Below are positions 54,001 through 60,474 of a stretch of DNA of 64,000 nucleotides, piece by piece. The stretch is from NCBI GenBank assembly GCA_024233305.1, contig JACKPV010000026.1, forward strand, positions 248,001-312,000, given 5' to 3'. A program made the translations under genes and the position numbers. Origin of the DNA: Verrucomicrobiales bacterium. Its GTDB lineage: Bacteria > Verrucomicrobiota > Verrucomicrobiia > Limisphaerales > J093. Within the stretch, counting starts at the first letter, position 1. Every line of letters starts with the position of its first letter. The notes under the pieces were generated by a model. It did no database searches. It saw only the letters and a program-made list of their open reading frames with translations, and was not told the origin of the DNA.

Positions 54001-55645
54001 CTTCCACGGCGACGTAATCGCCTTCAGCGTCGAGCCAGAGGGCATGGACTCGCTCATCCCCCGGCTGGAGTTCCTGGCCGATCTTCCAGGGCACCGGTTG
54101 CAGGTCGAACACGGTCTGGTTCGTATGGCTGACCGCGCGCACGACATCGAACCAGATGTTGGTGTGCGTGGTGTACTGGATCATCGAGAAGCCGGGGCTT
54201 GCGGCGGTGAACGCCTTGCCGCTGTCACTCAGGCGCGCACTCAGGGGCGGATCCATGTCGGGCACCAGATGGGCGGTGAGGTCATTCGGAATCAGTGCCG
54301 GGGCCTGATCCTGGGCACCGTTATCGCCGATCACGAAGAGCTGCGGGTGTGCCGGCCAGTCCACCGAATACCAGTCCACCTCGTAAGGCCACTTGACCCG
54401 CATCAAGCCGGTCTGCATCCAGTAGATCTTGAGCGAATCGGGATCCCGCACGGTTCGCCGCAGGGGGAAGGCCCAGTTCTTCTTCGGGCCTTCCTGGTTG
54501 TAGACGAGCACCGCCTCCGGGTCGCTGCGAGAGGTGTCGGGGATGACACCATCGACGCCGACGCCATCGTTGCTGTGCGTGGCCCAGTACGAGTCCAAGG
54601 GAAGCAGGCGCTCGCCCATGGAAGCCTCGATGACATGAACCTCGGGGTCCAGCACCCGGACCAATTCCACGCCATGCGGCTGGATCTGGTCCCGGTAGTT
54701 GCCCGTTCGGTAGTACTCGATCAGGAAGGTGCCCGTTACTCCCTTGGCGTGGAGTTGTTTGTTGCTGTCGAGCCACACGCCACGAACCACGTTCGTCGTG
54801 GTCGTCACAAAACCGCCGTTCGTCGTGGTCACGATGTCATACACCGGGGGTGGGACCTCGCCGTTGTAATGGAGAACGGGATACAATTCACCGGCACCCT
54901 GGTCGCCCAAATTCACCTCCGGTGCGTTGTAGGGGGGTTCGGTCCAGAAGAGCTTGGAGGGTCGCCGGGTCGAGACCGCGTTGACGTTGATCACCTGCCG
55001 GTGGGAGAAACCGGCCTGGTTGGTCCAGAGGATTTCGACGCTGTTCGGCTGGGAAGCGATCAGTTTGCCGGTGGAAGGAACGTAAAACGCCCCGCCATTG
55101 GGAGAGACATAGTACGCGGCTTCGTTTTCGCCCGCCCTGACAGCGGTGAAGTTGGCCGGCGGCAGATTGGTCCAGAAATCCGGACCCGGTGGGATTCCGT
55201 TGATAGAGATGCCTGGAGGGGGCGCGATGACATCGCCAAGGGCCACATCCGAGAGGACGGAACTCACCGGTTGACCGAGGGCCGAGGAGACCAGTCCCAT
55301 CCGCCCGTCATTGGGAAGGACGAACGTTTGATTGGTGCCGTTGTCGAAAACGCTGCCACCAAATGCCGCGGTCGAGGCCGGGGCGTTGGGGCCGAAATAG
55401 TCGGCGTAGGGTCCGTCCGCCGGGCTGGGGGCGAACCACAGGTTCCGGTAGTCGGTGACCAGGTTGAAGTCCTGGGCGCGGCAGGGCAGCAGGGCGTGGC
55501 CAGAGCTGAAGAGCGCGGCGAGGATTAGCAGCGCGGAAGTGCTTCGGCGAGTTCCAGTGGGAGCCGGCGGAGAAGGGTCGCCACGCCTCATGGCAGATCG
55601 CTCACACGCGACGCTGCCAGCCGGGTGTCTCAGGCTGGATTTCAT
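48008..55645 (-). CDS. Giant exported LamG protein with TcA-like C-terminal third
   Basis: The protein is about 2545 residues (2561 if the in-frame ATG at 55693 is used). I prefer 55645 because AGGAA lies six bases upstream. An export segment (ALLILAALFSSGHALLPCRA) comes first, then a long beta-rich region. A LamG/concanavalin-like domain lies at about 540-700 (LSGWTLAFWFSADD, WHHVAVTYDA, GKLDDVRIWSAVL). The middle is unassigned. Residues of about 1950-2200 are helical and coiled-coil-rich (ELQNKLRNQYVQLAGLQAQV). Next come YQAAFDLAARYVYMAAKAYD and YETG, then a beta-rich end (TKIRSVGVWF, VKDIKLFFQTYS). This order recalls the pore-shaft and TcB-binding parts of Tc-toxin A subunits. That is inference from pattern only. 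It could instead be a plain surface adhesin. Confidence 0.75.
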   Translation of the reverse strand: MKSSLRHPAGSVACERSAMRRGDPSPPAPTGTRRSTSALLILAALFSSGHALLPCRAQDFNLVTDYRNLWFAPSPADGPYADYFGPNAPASTAAFGGSVFDNGTNQTFVLPNDGRMGLVSSALGQPVSSVLSDVALGDVIAPPPGISINGIPPGPDFWTNLPPANFTAVRAGENEAAYYVSPNGGAFYVPSTGKLIASQPNSVEILWTNQAGFSHRQVINVNAVSTRRPSKLFWTEPPYNAPEVNLGDQGAGELYPVLHYNGEVPPPVYDIVTTTNGGFVTTTTNVVRGVWLDSNKQLHAKGVTGTFLIEYYRTGNYRDQIQPHGVELVRVLDPEVHVIEASMGERLLPLDSYWATHSNDGVGVDGVIPDTSRSDPEAVLVYNQEGPKKNWAFPLRRTVRDPDSLKIYWMQTGLMRVKWPYEVDWYSVDWPAHPQLFVIGDNGAQDQAPALIPNDLTAHLVPDMDPPLSARLSDSGKAFTAASPGFSMIQYTTHTNIWFDVVRAVSHTNQTVFDLQPVPWKIGQELQPGDERVHALWLDAEGDYVAVEDGHLNRLSGWTLAFWFSADDFRGSTLFSEGSASAPAFNLNLTTNGQFQVELWDSASAQFTRLATTNAPVATNTWHHVAVTYDATAGGDLQVNLDGHVEAATGMPGVNYAEDDQTILGAQSATPPNRNFRGKLDDVRIWSAVLDADQIASVRANSPDFYRENLIAWFPCDEGLGYVLNNLAGDKRGTLYGDGAWTYGQLVADDEWGGYPGYIHRFEGTRYNVNHYHYPTEISPDDASHVFAVNRGQLEVWWANQSRNTDMPPVFYPSRVVRYTNSWPANPSQIVIASGLGSTGEQPAGAEIWDPLRALQPTIYVQNDPAADGYNPNEEHALLLDDVVYALRNDLNQADSSDPYVLVDYTDAVSASPGMHAFQVVQTNALYRFERDLTAGLPIVPILPLGAFPPASHTTTANTPPAWKDRKLEWWAVAAGNDGGPSDAVMRFWYAIQPGFHFPGLVSQPPLGSEVPWLSGSDTGTPVPFTYHISWPEDVPKLRLGQTLTLPQGGLPDVWNQLSVEIRYQQSQHQTVVQESVTLFDPLQAHGVSLDPSVIDAMTGAGLARMDIASGVVRFPNLPPSLYPRLYYDRTLSQLVLEGQRIETLTGAGYLLLNLLEPFEQSTVAAAATGIDSTLANAWVASVIQLPTQLTPIDPDTPFVKAALGARLTEGAGYVTLAFNNSTNALQVPSALPISLSILQVDTNLYSGELEVILPADVLAELSLRTSPDFSGKVEELEFRWRWEDPIGGLPPNTDFLTWNAYGPDASQGTNEVTIAGASPFTLSDHYFAVQYRPVDHSGPSGDTWSDWSYNLAPGWVVRAMTGINPFLQIYADKLNHAVDTRSRMISEAGGPYEGDIALNLDAASGAGLIPTYETIFNRAKEFSLRVGLADDEINQTLLFAASRLRDLYSLLGDEAFADAQDPVVGYPAPLADLGYYLGANGTSIFPFMNQVPNQLEQELALLRGRDDTLLPAVTTSPIYNRLIWNFTQGINGGEAAYAYDYNIRGNPDRTDGVITAEDAKRLYPQGHGDAWGYYLSAIKHYYELLSDPIFKWNTEPGATLLGNATVSTDFLDEQKFAETAAARARTGAQIVEQTFRELYREDTDAGWPGFHDRDSERAWGIGDWASRAGQAAFYDWATANSLMVTTLTNLTQINPNAASRPPEGIERIDRDSTPELQEIVAQFDSVQSVIDNANGDLNPLGVARDAFAFDIDPAAVDAGETHFEQIYDRASQALFNAVAAYDSARSASQELRRQFASAQDLAETLSASETDYHNRLVAIFGYPYSDDIGPGKTYPQGYDGPDLINWQIVDLDNLVANAPTNTQSLEVEVVDLGFLVSEDKNTESSEVDWTHLDYGYYKDLHGTATADAVGTITLTLNDDGLKVRPSSWHGSRRAQGELQLAIADYVQAWYGMVGKTEEFEQSMESLEDDIEHRISDFGRLTDTWERTVVDNTLQITLKGVRAGLETLGQLAELYGEHKKEHAIAAADYLPESIEGAIGPFPIAAQDWSFSRGFIIQAAETAALIDKIVTQGMEAASRGKELAIEINALRLEHLISDYEFRGELRWETAELQNKLRNQYVQLAGLQAQVTALEQAHQRIQTQLAEGHRLFYERGQIRSRAAQRIQTARYADIGYSLYRNDILQRYQAAFDLAARYVYMAAKAYDYETGLLSSDTQITPGSKFLEQIVRCRLPGQFSGWLGVPVIGSSDSGDPGLADILARMKADWDVVKGRFGFNNPETETSRFSLRTELFRTSPDEGGDAIWAQTLDDSVVPDLNQLTEFRRYCRPFSTATNALPGIVITFPGYVMAGKNFFGMDLAGGDNAYDASHAATKIRSVGVWFTDYNNANGSGGALANEPRVYLVPTGMDILRSPTGNASTTRSYQVFDQAIPLPYNVGEADIDSPDWSPVVDSLAEPFGQMRQFASFRAYHDSGDFDPSETITASRLVGRSVWNTRWMLIIPGSTLLQDPEEGIQRFIYGALVNGRRDGNGVKDIKLFFQTYSISGD

Positions 55646-55723
55646 AGGTATTCCTGGCGTCGCCAGCTCTTTGCACAAGGACTCGGGTTGCATGGGAGCA
55701 GGCGCTTGTTGAAGTGCGCTGGT

Positions 55724-57052
55724 TCACTGTCCGATGCCTCGCCAGTAGATGTTGAGGTAACTGTCCTGAATGCCGCTATATGTATCGAAAACCGCCCATC
55801 TCTCACCTTTGGCGACTGGAATTGTCAGAGTGCGCGTATCCGCATTTTGCACCGTGAAGTATTCATTCTGGGTGATGGTGGGGGAGCTGGCGCTTACGGC
55901 CCATAGCTGCCATCGCAGGTGTTTCTGATACGCGGTGACAAGAACAAAACCATCGGTGGACGCGGTATACGTGGTGCCAGCGTTCATGTTCTGGAGCGGG
56001 CGGAACATGGAGACAGGGCCGTTTTCAACCGTCATGCTGCCATTGACGTGCAGCGTGCTGGAAGGAGAGGTCGTGCCGATGCCGACGTTCCTGTTGGGAG
56101 AAATGACCACCGATTCGTTGGGACCGAGCGACAGTCGCACCGGGGTGGCGCCGTCGGTGGCGATGGCATCAACCGCCGCATGATCGAAGACCGACAACCG
56201 CAGGACGGGATTGGAACTGTTCATCGCGAGGCGAGCGCTGTCGGCGATCCACAATTGCCGGTTGACCGGGCGATTGACGCCCAACAACAGGGAAACGCCG
56301 TCAGTGGAGGTGACGCCGGGCTTGAAGAACTCCTGTCCGGAAAGCCGCAGCCGTTCGGACGTCTGCGTGGAACTTGAGAAGTAGTTCTCACCAGTAAAGG
56401 TCTGGGGACTCCGGTCTGTCAGCGCCACGTTGTTCGCCAGCTTGGCCGACGTGACAGCTCCGTCGGCCAGTTTGGCGGTGGTGACCGCACTGGGGGCGAG
56501 TTTGGTGGTGTCCACGGCCTCGTTCTTGATGCTGTCCGCCCCGACCGCGTCGTGCAAGGTGGCACTGGCGGTCTGAGCATGCACCGCGAAGGGCGCGCTG
56601 GCGAGTTGTTGCCGCGGACTGATCTCCGCGCGGTTGACGACCGACACGCTGTTCGAGATGGTGATGGTGAGGCCCAGGTAGCGGTCGGGCCCGTCGAACG
56701 CCTCGAGAATGGAAGGCGTCGCGGGCGAGTCGGGCTCGTTGACCGCGCCTCCTTGATCGGAAAGGAGCACGTTGAACAGGCCGTTGGTGACGACGTGCAA
56801 CGGGAAGGACCGCGCCCATACCAGACTGCCGGCCCCTTTTTGCACGGGATCGTCCCAGATGCGGAACTGGATCTCATAGTAGCCGCTGGCAACCGGGTTG
56901 CCCAAGGTGTCGGTGAGGCGCCCCTGGTAGTTGATCAGGCCCGGGATCCCTTGGGAGATTCCCTGGCTGGAGGTCAGCACAGCAAACGAGGCCAGCAAGG
57001 CGCCCAGGGCGCCACGGCTCCAACGACAGTGGTCAGTCTTCACGGATTGCAT
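55724..57052 (-). CDS. Exported fibre-like protein with repeated stalk
   Basis: The 442-residue protein has a signal peptide (LGALLASFAVLTSSQGISQG) and then GLINYQGRLTDTLGNPVASG, an N-terminal domain common in exported verrucomicrobial fibre proteins. Three degenerate ten-residue repeats follow at about 180-210 (TTKLAPSAV, TTAKLADGAV, TSAKLANNVA), typical of a trimeric stalk. NVGIGTTSPSSTLHVNG is the signature that precedes phage tail-fibre-like heads, and a beta-rich C-terminal head of about 100 residues ends it. No chaperone (peptidase S74) tail is visible. It lies 30-80 bases upstream of the giant gene in the same operon. Binding to surfaces or glycans is the likely role. Confidence 0.75.
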   Translation of the reverse strand: MQSVKTDHCRWSRGALGALLASFAVLTSSQGISQGIPGLINYQGRLTDTLGNPVASGYYEIQFRIWDDPVQKGAGSLVWARSFPLHVVTNGLFNVLLSDQGGAVNEPDSPATPSILEAFDGPDRYLGLTITISNSVSVVNRAEISPRQQLASAPFAVHAQTASATLHDAVGADSIKNEAVDTTKLAPSAVTTAKLADGAVTSAKLANNVALTDRSPQTFTGENYFSSSTQTSERLRLSGQEFFKPGVTSTDGVSLLLGVNRPVNRQLWIADSARLAMNSSNPVLRLSVFDHAAVDAIATDGATPVRLSLGPNESVVISPNRNVGIGTTSPSSTLHVNGSMTVENGPVSMFRPLQNMNAGTTYTASTDGFVLVTAYQKHLRWQLWAVSASSPTITQNEYFTVQNADTRTLTIPVAKGERWAVFDTYSGIQDSYLNIYWRGIGQ

Positions 57053-57167
57053 GAGTCTTTCGTGTTCTGAGGTTTAAAGCTGGGGAGGCGGCGAGGTTCT
57101 CATCATGGAGAGGATTCAAAACAAACGCTCTAGCATGGAACCGAATCATGTGCCGTTCGTCCGCTCT

Positions 57168-57225
57168 GGGTTCAGTCCTCACTATTGGCGGAGGGAGCGC
57201 CGCCAATAGATGTAGGACTGAACCC
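57168..57225. repeat. Tandem hairpin, copy A
   Basis: GGGTTCAGTCCT pairs perfectly with AGGACTGAACCC, and inside it TATTGGCGG pairs with CCGCCAATA around AGGGAGCG. It lies in the 318-base gap between two secreted-protein genes. Copy B begins 134 bases downstream with matched changes in both arms. Confidence 0.8.
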
Positions 57226-57301
57226 GTCGCTCGGTTCAGGGAGAGTGTCGATGACCAATGGGTTGCCATGCGCTTTGGCCTTGAACCAGTGGGGCCGCTC
57301 T

Positions 57302-57359
57302 GGGGTCGGTCCTCACTATTGCAGGAGGGAGCGCCTGCATTAGATGCAGGACCGACCCC
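57302..57359. repeat. Tandem hairpin, copy B
   Basis: GGGGTCGGTCCT pairs perfectly with AGGACCGACCCC, and TATTGCAGG pairs with CCTGCATTA with one mismatch around the same AGGGAGCG loop. Both copies are 58 bases and share flanks CCGCTCT and GTCGCTC. No protein is encoded in the gap. Confidence 0.8.
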
Positions 57360-57370
57360 GTCGCTCAGGT

Positions 57371-59179
57371 TCATGGAGACACCCCCTGGAGAGTGGAAAG
57401 CCGGCTGATGCGTTGCAGCGCGAAGCTGCCCTGGAGGTTGATCGGCTGGGCGCGCAATCCGGTGATCGTCTCGGAGTAGGTGCCAGCCATGGCGTCCACT
57501 CCCCAGATCGGATGCGCGGTCGTGTTGGTGACCTCCACGAAGTTCAGCCCGATGGCGCGCACGATCGTCGGCACCTCGACCGCGTTCGTATAGGCGACGA
57601 AGTCCCAGTCCTTGTTGTCGTGCATCGGATGATACCGGTGGAGAAAAGGATTCGTGGGATCGTCGAAGGGAATCGTCACCGTGCCGGCCAGACCGTCTGC
57701 TCCAACACTGTTGGTGGCGGTCGTCAACGGGACGGGATCCATCACGGGGAACCCGATCGAACTGATCCGGCGGACCTGGGAAGCTCCGGCCGGCAGGGCG
57801 GATTCGGCGGCAAACAGGGCGTAGGTCCCGTTGGTGTGCGGTTCGTCCGTCAGCGTCGGGTCCCAGGCCAGCAACACCTCCTGCAAGAGGCGCGCCTGGC
57901 CCGTGTTGTCCACATGCACGAGGAGGCGCAGTGGCATCGGGGCCGGGGTGGGGATCATCGCATCCCCGGTATAGGCGGGGGCATTGACCTGGTTCAGCGT
58001 GGCCGAGCCGACCCAGAGCCCTCCTTCCGAACTGAATTCTGCCAGGGCATCGGGCGCCTGGGCTGACAGAAGTCGGATCGGCGCCGTCGCCGGGACGGAC
58101 GCACTGACCGGAATGGGGATCAGCAGCGATTGGGCGGCGTCGGAAAGCTCGATGATTCCCTGATAAGTGGCGCCTTTGTCGCCCTGCGGTTCATAGGGGG
58201 GCAGTGCGTCTCGCCGCAACCCCAGACGGAGGGTCCACTTTTCCCCGACTCCCAGGTGTCGCGTCAGGCCCGCGGCGGGGAACTCGAGCCACTCCCAACT
58301 GCCGCCGGCGTCCTTAGACAGGTAGGAAAGCGGCACAGGGCCGGCAAGCTCGGGAAAGTCGAGCCCGGGCGGCGGCGCCTCGGAGGGTGCCAGGCGCAGG
58401 CGGACTTCCTGGGCCAAGGTCAAATGGGCGTTCAGGATCTCAAGGTCCTTGGTGAACTGCACCGCGCCAAAGTCGAGTCCGCTCAAGGGAACACTCAGAT
58501 GGAGATTCGCGATGTGGGCTGGTTTCCGCCGCGTTTCCATCCAGTAAGCCACCCCCGGCTGCACGCGATCCCGGTTGGGCTGCACGATGGGAATTCCCCG
58601 GCCTTGGCTATCGAGTCGGAACAGCTGGTTGGCAAAGCCCAACGAGAGATCCACTTCCCGAGTGAATCGAAACAGCTCGGTAAAGGTGGGCGGATTGATG
58701 GGATTGACCGGGAAGCCCACCAGATTGAGTCCGTGCGGATACCACTCCAACCGGGGAACCGCGACCTGCCCCTTGATCGCCAAGTGAACCGGCCCCGCGC
58801 CGTCCGCCACTTTAAACAAATAGGACTGGTGGGCCTGCAGCGACCGCAGGCGACGCAGGAACGCCTTCTCACTCGTGGGAGGCAGCCACACGAGCCAGTC
58901 GGGATCCTCGGGCAGCAGCGTCGAGGGGTCGGTGACGAACTGGACGGTGGAGAAGCGGCGGTCCCACTTCCACACGCTTTCGATGGGTTGGTGGGCGAGG
59001 AGACTGTCACAGTCGTCCGGCTGGGGTTGAACCTGGAGATGGACAGCGTTCCAGCCCGGCTGCAGGTCGATGGTCTGCGTGCGCCACTGGGCGTGGCAGA
59101 GCTCCGGCAGCAGCGACAGCAGTAGAATGCGGGTGCTTCGGATGGCGAGCTGCGGGATGGTCTCCGCGATGGTTTTCAT
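57371..59179 (-). CDS. Exported protein of unknown function, coupled to a response regulator
   Basis: The ATG at 59179 overlaps the stop of the upstream receiver gene (ATGA), so translation is coupled. The 602-residue protein has an export segment (STRILLLSLLPELCHA) and then WRTQTIDLQPGWNAVHLQVQ, a start I have seen on other uncharacterised proteins of this phylum. The rest is beta-rich with no recognisable catalytic motif; a repeated R.L.....P.PLR.LVH-type strand pattern suggests immunoglobulin-like domains. It is the first secreted protein in the cluster, ahead of the tandem hairpins and the fibre gene. Confidence 0.7.
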   Translation of the reverse strand: MKTIAETIPQLAIRSTRILLLSLLPELCHAQWRTQTIDLQPGWNAVHLQVQPQPDDCDSLLAHQPIESVWKWDRRFSTVQFVTDPSTLLPEDPDWLVWLPPTSEKAFLRRLRSLQAHQSYLFKVADGAGPVHLAIKGQVAVPRLEWYPHGLNLVGFPVNPINPPTFTELFRFTREVDLSLGFANQLFRLDSQGRGIPIVQPNRDRVQPGVAYWMETRRKPAHIANLHLSVPLSGLDFGAVQFTKDLEILNAHLTLAQEVRLRLAPSEAPPPGLDFPELAGPVPLSYLSKDAGGSWEWLEFPAAGLTRHLGVGEKWTLRLGLRRDALPPYEPQGDKGATYQGIIELSDAAQSLLIPIPVSASVPATAPIRLLSAQAPDALAEFSSEGGLWVGSATLNQVNAPAYTGDAMIPTPAPMPLRLLVHVDNTGQARLLQEVLLAWDPTLTDEPHTNGTYALFAAESALPAGASQVRRISSIGFPVMDPVPLTTATNSVGADGLAGTVTIPFDDPTNPFLHRYHPMHDNKDWDFVAYTNAVEVPTIVRAIGLNFVEVTNTTAHPIWGVDAMAGTYSETITGLRAQPINLQGSFALQRISRLSTLQGVSP

Positions 59180-59580
59180 GGGGCCGGTGCGGGGTTCTGG
59201 TTTGCGGCGAACAAAGCCGGGGCATCCCGTTCGCCAAGGATCGCTTCGAGCCGGGTCAGATCGTCCTTGAGGAAGAAGGCGTCCACCCCCTCAGCGCAGG
59301 CTGCCCGACGTAACCCAGGCAGATCGTGCTGGGTCACGATGACGATGCGGGCCTCCGGGAACTGCCGCCGGATCTCGCGGGTGGCACTCAAGCCGTCCAT
59401 GATCGGCATCCGGATGTCCATGACCGTCCAGTCCGGCTGGCAGCGGGCATGGAGCTCAACCGCCTCCGCGCCAGTCGCCGCCTCGACGACCGTGTCGTTG
59501 GGACCGGCGCAGCAGCGGGCGATGGCATGACGCATGGCAGCGCTGTCATCGGCGATGAGCAAGGTCCTCGCTTCGTTCAT
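59176..59580 (-). CDS. Stand-alone receiver-domain response regulator
   Basis: From the ATG at 59580 the protein is 134 residues, a single CheY-like receiver: acidic pair Asp11/Asp12 (LLIADDSAAMR), phosphoacceptor Asp55 (DWTVMDIRMPIMDG), the Thr in IVIVTQHD, and Lys in AFFLKDD. There is no output domain. An in-frame ATG at 59604 would add eight residues. It may relay phosphate or act by protein binding. Its stop overlaps the start of the next, secreted-protein gene by ATGA, a rare coupling that ties signalling to the exported cluster. A decayed paralogue lies at 45590-45862. Confidence 0.88.
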   Translation of the reverse strand: MNEARTLLIADDSAAMRHAIARCCAGPNDTVVEAATGAEAVELHARCQPDWTVMDIRMPIMDGLSATREIRRQFPEARIVIVTQHDLPGLRRAACAEGVDAFFLKDDLTRLEAILGERDAPALFAANQNPAPAP

Positions 59581-59626
59581 CGCCAGCCACCGTGCCTCAC
59601 GCATGCCGACCGCGGTATCCCCGGAC

Positions 59627-59669
59627 CCTGGTATTTCTGCCTACCTGAATCCTGGTATTTTTCTACCTG
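59627..59669 (-). promoter_or_regulatory. Direct repeats upstream of the receiver gene
   Basis: CCTGGTATTTCTGCCTACCTG (read as CCTGGTATTT and CTACCTG, 59627-59647) and CCTGGTATTTTTCTACCTG (59651-59669) are near-identical direct repeats, 24 bases apart, in the 216-base gap before the receiver gene. A weaker TATTTC...CTACCTG lies before the decayed receiver copy near 45914-45935. This could be an operator for the NarL-type regulator. Confidence 0.45.
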
Positions 59670-59820
59670 TTCGGCCCGTCGAAACCGGTGGGCGAGACGC
59701 TGCGAGGGGCGGGCCCGGTGACTCCATGGAGCCAGCCGCGAGGATTCGGTGGTGACCGCCGCGGAGGTGGGGTCGCCGCTGAGACACCGGAGACGGAGGT
59801 CGCCCGGGCCGGGCCCCGGC

Positions 59821-60474
59821 CTACATGTGCGCTTGGTGTCTGAGGGCGAACTGCAAGAGGCTGTGACTGCCGCGCAGTCCCAGTTTCTGACAGATGTTGC
59901 GGCGATGGGTCTCGATGGTGTGTGGGCTGACCCCCAGATCGGCGGCGATCTCCCGGCTGGTCCGGTTGTTCGCCACGAGCCTCAGGACGTTTCTTTCAGT
60001 GGGTGTGAGGGCATCCAAACCGGGATTCTCCTGACGCAGCCGGGCCGCCAGAAGCGTCCGTTTGAGCAGGGCCAGGGATACACTCTGGCTCAAGTAGATG
60101 TCTCCGGCGCTTACCGCGCGCATGCCGGCCACGATGTCCACGACCGCATTGTCTTTCAGCACGACGCCGCGGACGCCGAATTCCATCGCCTCGCGGAAGA
60201 GGCTTTCATCGTCATGCATCGTGAGAATGATGATTCGGGTGGCGAGCCCCTCCCGGTTCACCTGCCGGAGCACCTCGAGGCCGTTCACCTCGGGCATCTG
60301 CCAGTCCACGACGGCAATGTCGGGGCGGAGTTGCTTGATGAGTCGCAGCGCTTCCCGCCCGTTCGCTGCTTCACCAACGATCTCGAACTCCCCGGCCAGG
60401 TCGATGGCCGTCTTCAGCCCAAGCCGGAACGTGGGATGATCGTCCGCCAGGATCAGGGTCGTTCTTTCACTCAT
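59821..60474 (-). CDS. NarL/FixJ-type response regulator
   Basis: The 217-residue protein has a receiver domain with Asp11/Asp12 (LILADDHPTFR), phosphoacceptor Asp57 (IAVVDWQMPEVNG), Thr85 and Lys107 (GVVLKDN). A LuxR-type helix-turn-helix follows at about 147-205 (LTPTERNVLRLVANNRTSREI, DLGVSPHTIETHRRNICQKL in parts). Such regulators bind DNA as dimers after phosphorylation. It overlaps the end of the kinase gene by eight bases, which makes it the cognate regulator. The direct repeats downstream at 59627-59669 are a possible target. Confidence 0.93.
   Translation of the reverse strand: MSERTTLILADDHPTFRLGLKTAIDLAGEFEIVGEAANGREALRLIKQLRPDIAVVDWQMPEVNGLEVLRQVNREGLATRIIILTMHDDESLFREAMEFGVRGVVLKDNAVVDIVAGMRAVSAGDIYLSQSVSLALLKRTLLAARLRQENPGLDALTPTERNVLRLVANNRTSREIAADLGVSPHTIETHRRNICQKLGLRGSHSLLQFALRHQAHM

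Noticed and set aside
57168..57359. Tandem hairpins as a CRISPR array
   Set aside because: There are only two units, the repeats are internally palindromic with covarying arms, and no cas genes are present.
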